This document shows positions 62,901 through 64,000 of a stretch of 64,000 bases of DNA, piece after piece. The notes under the pieces were generated by a model. The model made no database searches and was not told the origin of the DNA. It was given only the letters and a program-made list of their open reading frames with translations. Made by a program: the position numbers and the translations under genes. The DNA comes from Dehalococcoidales bacterium (GTDB taxonomy: Bacteria > Chloroflexota > Dehalococcoidia > Dehalococcoidales > UBA2162): positions 62,001 to 126,000 of the forward strand of contig JAUYHA010000177.1 of assembly GCA_030690265.1 (NCBI GenBank). The letters are read 5' to 3'. The stretch's first letter is position 1; every line of letters starts with the position of its first letter.

Positions 62901-63576
62901 CGATACTTTCCTGAACATCGGTCTGCTCCCCCCATATTTCCGGAGAGGCTGGCGGCAAATCGCAGTACCAGTCGTAAAAGCTAAGGTTAACACCTCCGAA
63001 AAGCTGGAGGAGGCGGGAACCTCCGCCGTAGCTCAGGTACGACATTGCTGGAATAGGGGAGAAGCCGGCAATACGGTCAGAGCCGTACTTTTTTGCCGTG
63101 TAGAGCATTGATGCGGCTACGATTTCCCGGGCGTCATCCCAGGAACAACGACGGAAACCGCCCTTGCCGCGGGCTTTCTGGTAGCTGGAGCGTACCGCTT
63201 CGTTTTCGACCACCGATGCCCAGGCTTCAACGGGGTCGCTGTGCTGTTGTTTAGCCTCTTTCCAGGCATCTGCCAGCGCTCCTCTGATATAGGGGTATTT
63301 TACTCTGAGGGGGCTGTAGATATACCAGGAGAATGATATGCCCCTCTGGCAGCCCCGCGGCTCGTAGGGGGGCAGGTTGCAGTCGAAGTCCGGGTAGTCC
63401 ACCGCCTGCGTTTCCCAGGTGATAATACCGTTCTTGACATAAACCTGCCAGGAGCAGCCCCCGGTGCAGTTGACGCCGTGGGTGCTGCGGATGACCTTAT
63501 CATACTCCCAGCGGTTACGGTAAAAATCTTCCCACTGGCGCCGCTGAGGGCTGACAATATCCTGAATCCAGCTCAT
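59959..63576 (-). CDS. narG: Respiratory nitrate reductase alpha subunit (Mo-bis-MGD)
   Basis: 1205 residues. The N-terminus binds the FS0 cluster ([20 protein letters not shown] with His and Cys ligands, then RGCQRG). The Mo ligand Asp lies in [20 protein letters not shown], almost identical to E. coli Nar[21 protein letters not shown] and the C-terminal molydopterin-binding domain ([21 protein letters not shown], in two parts) are intact. No twin-arginine signal is present, so nitrate is reduced in the cytoplasm. AAGGAGG precedes the ATG, and the start overlaps the upstream gene by four bases. Confidence 0.98.
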   Translation of the reverse strand: MSWIQDIVSPQRRQWEDFYRNRWEYDKVIRSTHGVNCTGGCSWQVYVKNGIITWETQAVDYPDFDCNLPPYEPRGCQRGISFSWYIYSPLRVKYPYIRGALADAWKEAKQQHSDPVEAWASVVENEAVRSSYQKARGKGGFRRCSWDDAREIVAASMLYTAKKYGSDRIAGFSPIPAMSYLSYGGGSRLLQLFGGVNLSFYDWYCDLPPASPEIWGEQTDVQESIDWYNAKYVVAMGSNLNMTRTPDVHFISEGRYDGAKFTVLSPDFSQVAKYADWWVPVNAGQDGAFWMAVNHVILKEFYVDRQVPYFTDYLKRYTDNPFLVVLEKNGESYKAGRFLRANSLSRYSSVENGDWKFLVYDSKSREPRMPRGSIGDRWAKEDVGKWNLEMKEGLDNTELDPVLSFVGDNDEIARVEFTDFNEGTVPLRGVPIKYIETARGKVPVATVFDLIMARFGVGRGLEGDYPENYDDEKAYSPAWQEKYTGIDRNTVVKFAREFAGTAEKTEGKCTVIIGAGINHWYHNNLIYRAAITGLMLTGCIGRNGGGLAHYVGQEKLAAVAPWSSIAFATDWQAPPRLQNAPSYYYTHTDQWRYEGSFTRYQPPPGDSSLTSGHTMDMQVKAVRMGWLPFYPQFNRNPFTLVEDARKDGAESDEDIIKWVVGQIKDKKLRFAVEDPDAPENWPRLWLIWRGNAILSSAKGHEYFLRHFLGADSNVNADELARGEVTEVEWRDNAPTGKMDLVVDINFRMDTSALYSDIVLPTATWYEKDDLNSTDLHTYMHPLSAAVPPCWESKSDWDIFKSIAEKVSELAPAHFPEPVKEVVCSPLAHDSADEIAQPEIKDWAKGECEPVPGKTMPHLRIVTRDYANLYNRFISFGPLARQNGIGAHGVRWGIEDFYDRLLQEQKTEQWDGKEYPSLAEVKDAANIILKLAPETNGEAAYRAFQEEEKKVGLPLADLAEKTRGVQTNFMNIQQQPVRLLTSPCWSGIINDGRTYSPFCINTERLVPWRTLTGRQQFYHDHELYLAFGENLPAYKLNPDPRVYGDFSRTQPEAKSIMLNYLTPHGKWHIHSTYFDNELMLTLSRGIEPFWINEEDAAEIGVKDNDWVEVYNDHGVVVTRAVISARIPRGTCLLYHSPERTISVPKSPLRGNQRAGGHNSLTRVRLKPVLMAGGYAQFTYAFNYWGPTGVNRDTYILVRKLEGKPAW

Positions 63577-64000
63577 CTCGAGCCTCCTTTAACCAGGAGC
63601 TGGCGGACTCCGGAAAGCCGCCCTCTCCAGATAAGTTGCAATATTCCCGCGATAACCAGAAAGCCGGCAATTCCAATCACGATGAAACCCACAGGAGATG
63701 AAGTTGACGGCTCCTGTCGGGCATCGCTGATTTCCCTTAAAAAGGCAACCAGGTGAGCAATCTCGTCATCGGTCAGGGGCTTCCCGGAGTAGGCTTCCTT
63801 CATTATCGGGAAGGGCACCGGTTTTAACACGGAAGTGAGCCCCGCTTCACCGAAAGTCGAGTAAGCTGCGGTAAGGTCTTTGCCCATGCTGCCACCGCCC
63901 AGGGCGGCAATCCCGTTAACATTATGACAGCTGATGCAGGCTGCTCCTCCATTCCGCAAAGCGATATTCCCGGTGAAGATATCGCGACCCATTCCGGTAT
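63573..64000 (-). CDS. c-type cytochrome domain protein linked to nar (5' truncated)
   Basis: The frame is open at the window edge, so the N-terminus is missing; ATG 63992 is only the first Met visible. One haem site CISCH (residues about 19-23 from that Met), a Met ligand in [18 protein letters not shown], and a C-terminal membrane helix ([22 protein letters not shown]). It is anchored outside the cytoplasmic membrane and overlaps narG by four bases. In other nitrate reducers a cytochrome c of this kind (NarC-like) opens the nar operon and assists electron flow or assembly. Confidence 0.85.
   Translation of the reverse strand, partial: TGMGRDIFTGNIALRNGGAACISCHNVNGIAALGGGSMGKDLTAAYSTFGEAGLTSVLKPVPFPIMKEAYSGKPLTDDEIAHLVAFLREISDARQEPSTSSPVGFIVIGIAGFLVIAGILQLIWRGRLSGVRQLLVKGGSR

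Overview
The window looks like a chromosomal segment of a subsurface or sediment bacterium, most plausibly a Chloroflexota of the Dehalococcoidia type. That assignment is inferred from gene content: a complex I lacking the NADH-input subunits, an anaerobic-type corrin operon, a bifunctional FBP aldolase/phosphatase, CoxL-type Mo hydroxylase genes and compact operons. No rRNA or marker phylogeny could be used. Both ends cut through genes: a sensor kinase on the left and a haem protein on the right. I saw no tRNA, rRNA, CRISPR array, integrase or transposase.

Layout. 1-3.85 kb: two NarX-type sensor kinases and one NarL-type response regulator (+). 4.0-6.2 kb: a decahaem OmcA/MtrC-type surface lipoprotein (+), a frameshifted gene remnant and a strong terminator. 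6.6-16.8 kb: a possible Cys-rich mini-gene, then an 11-gene complex I operon nuoABCDHIJKLMN (-) without nuoEFG. 17-24 kb: a bicupin protein (-), an orphan membrane protein, cobO, fbp, a GYD-domain protein, rdgB and dnaN (+), a decayed SDR fragment and a DUF1328 membrane peptide (-). 24.4-28.6 kb: an osmoprotectant ABC transporter in osmF-yehY-yehX-yehW order (-). 28.6-37.1 kb: a stress and envelope block with a double DUF427 protein, a small membrane protein, a tandem Usp and Hsp20 (-), a C39-like secreted protease (+), a cupredoxin lipoprotein and a TPR protein (-). 37.4-48.5 kb: an alpha/beta hydrolase (+) followed by a corrin-ring operon (-) with three gene fusions (cbiXC, cbiET, cbiGH), cobalt transport genes cbtAB and a divergently positioned winged-helix regulator. 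48.7-54.1 kb: a molybdenum hydroxylase operon with its XdhC and MocA maturation factors (+). 54.2-64 kb: narGHJI preceded by a haem protein and followed by a SLAC1/TDT channel, a MOT1-type molybdate transporter and mobB (-).

Together the genes describe an anaerobic respirer. Complex I probably takes electrons from something other than NADH. Nitrate is reduced on the cytoplasmic face by NarGHI, and extracellular acceptors may be reached through the decahaem lipoprotein. The molybdenum genes supply both NarG and the hydroxylase, and the corrin operon supplies cobamide.

The less expected signals are non-coding or structural. They include a four-box TTACA array in register with a promoter, twin palindromes placed on the start of the corrin operon, a foldable conserved-looking leader between that operon's regulator and the hydroxylase operon, a roughly 130-bp palindromic repeat sitting inside two operons, and a cupredoxin whose axial ligand position is Ile. 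I found no single locus that I can claim as a new defence or metabolic system.
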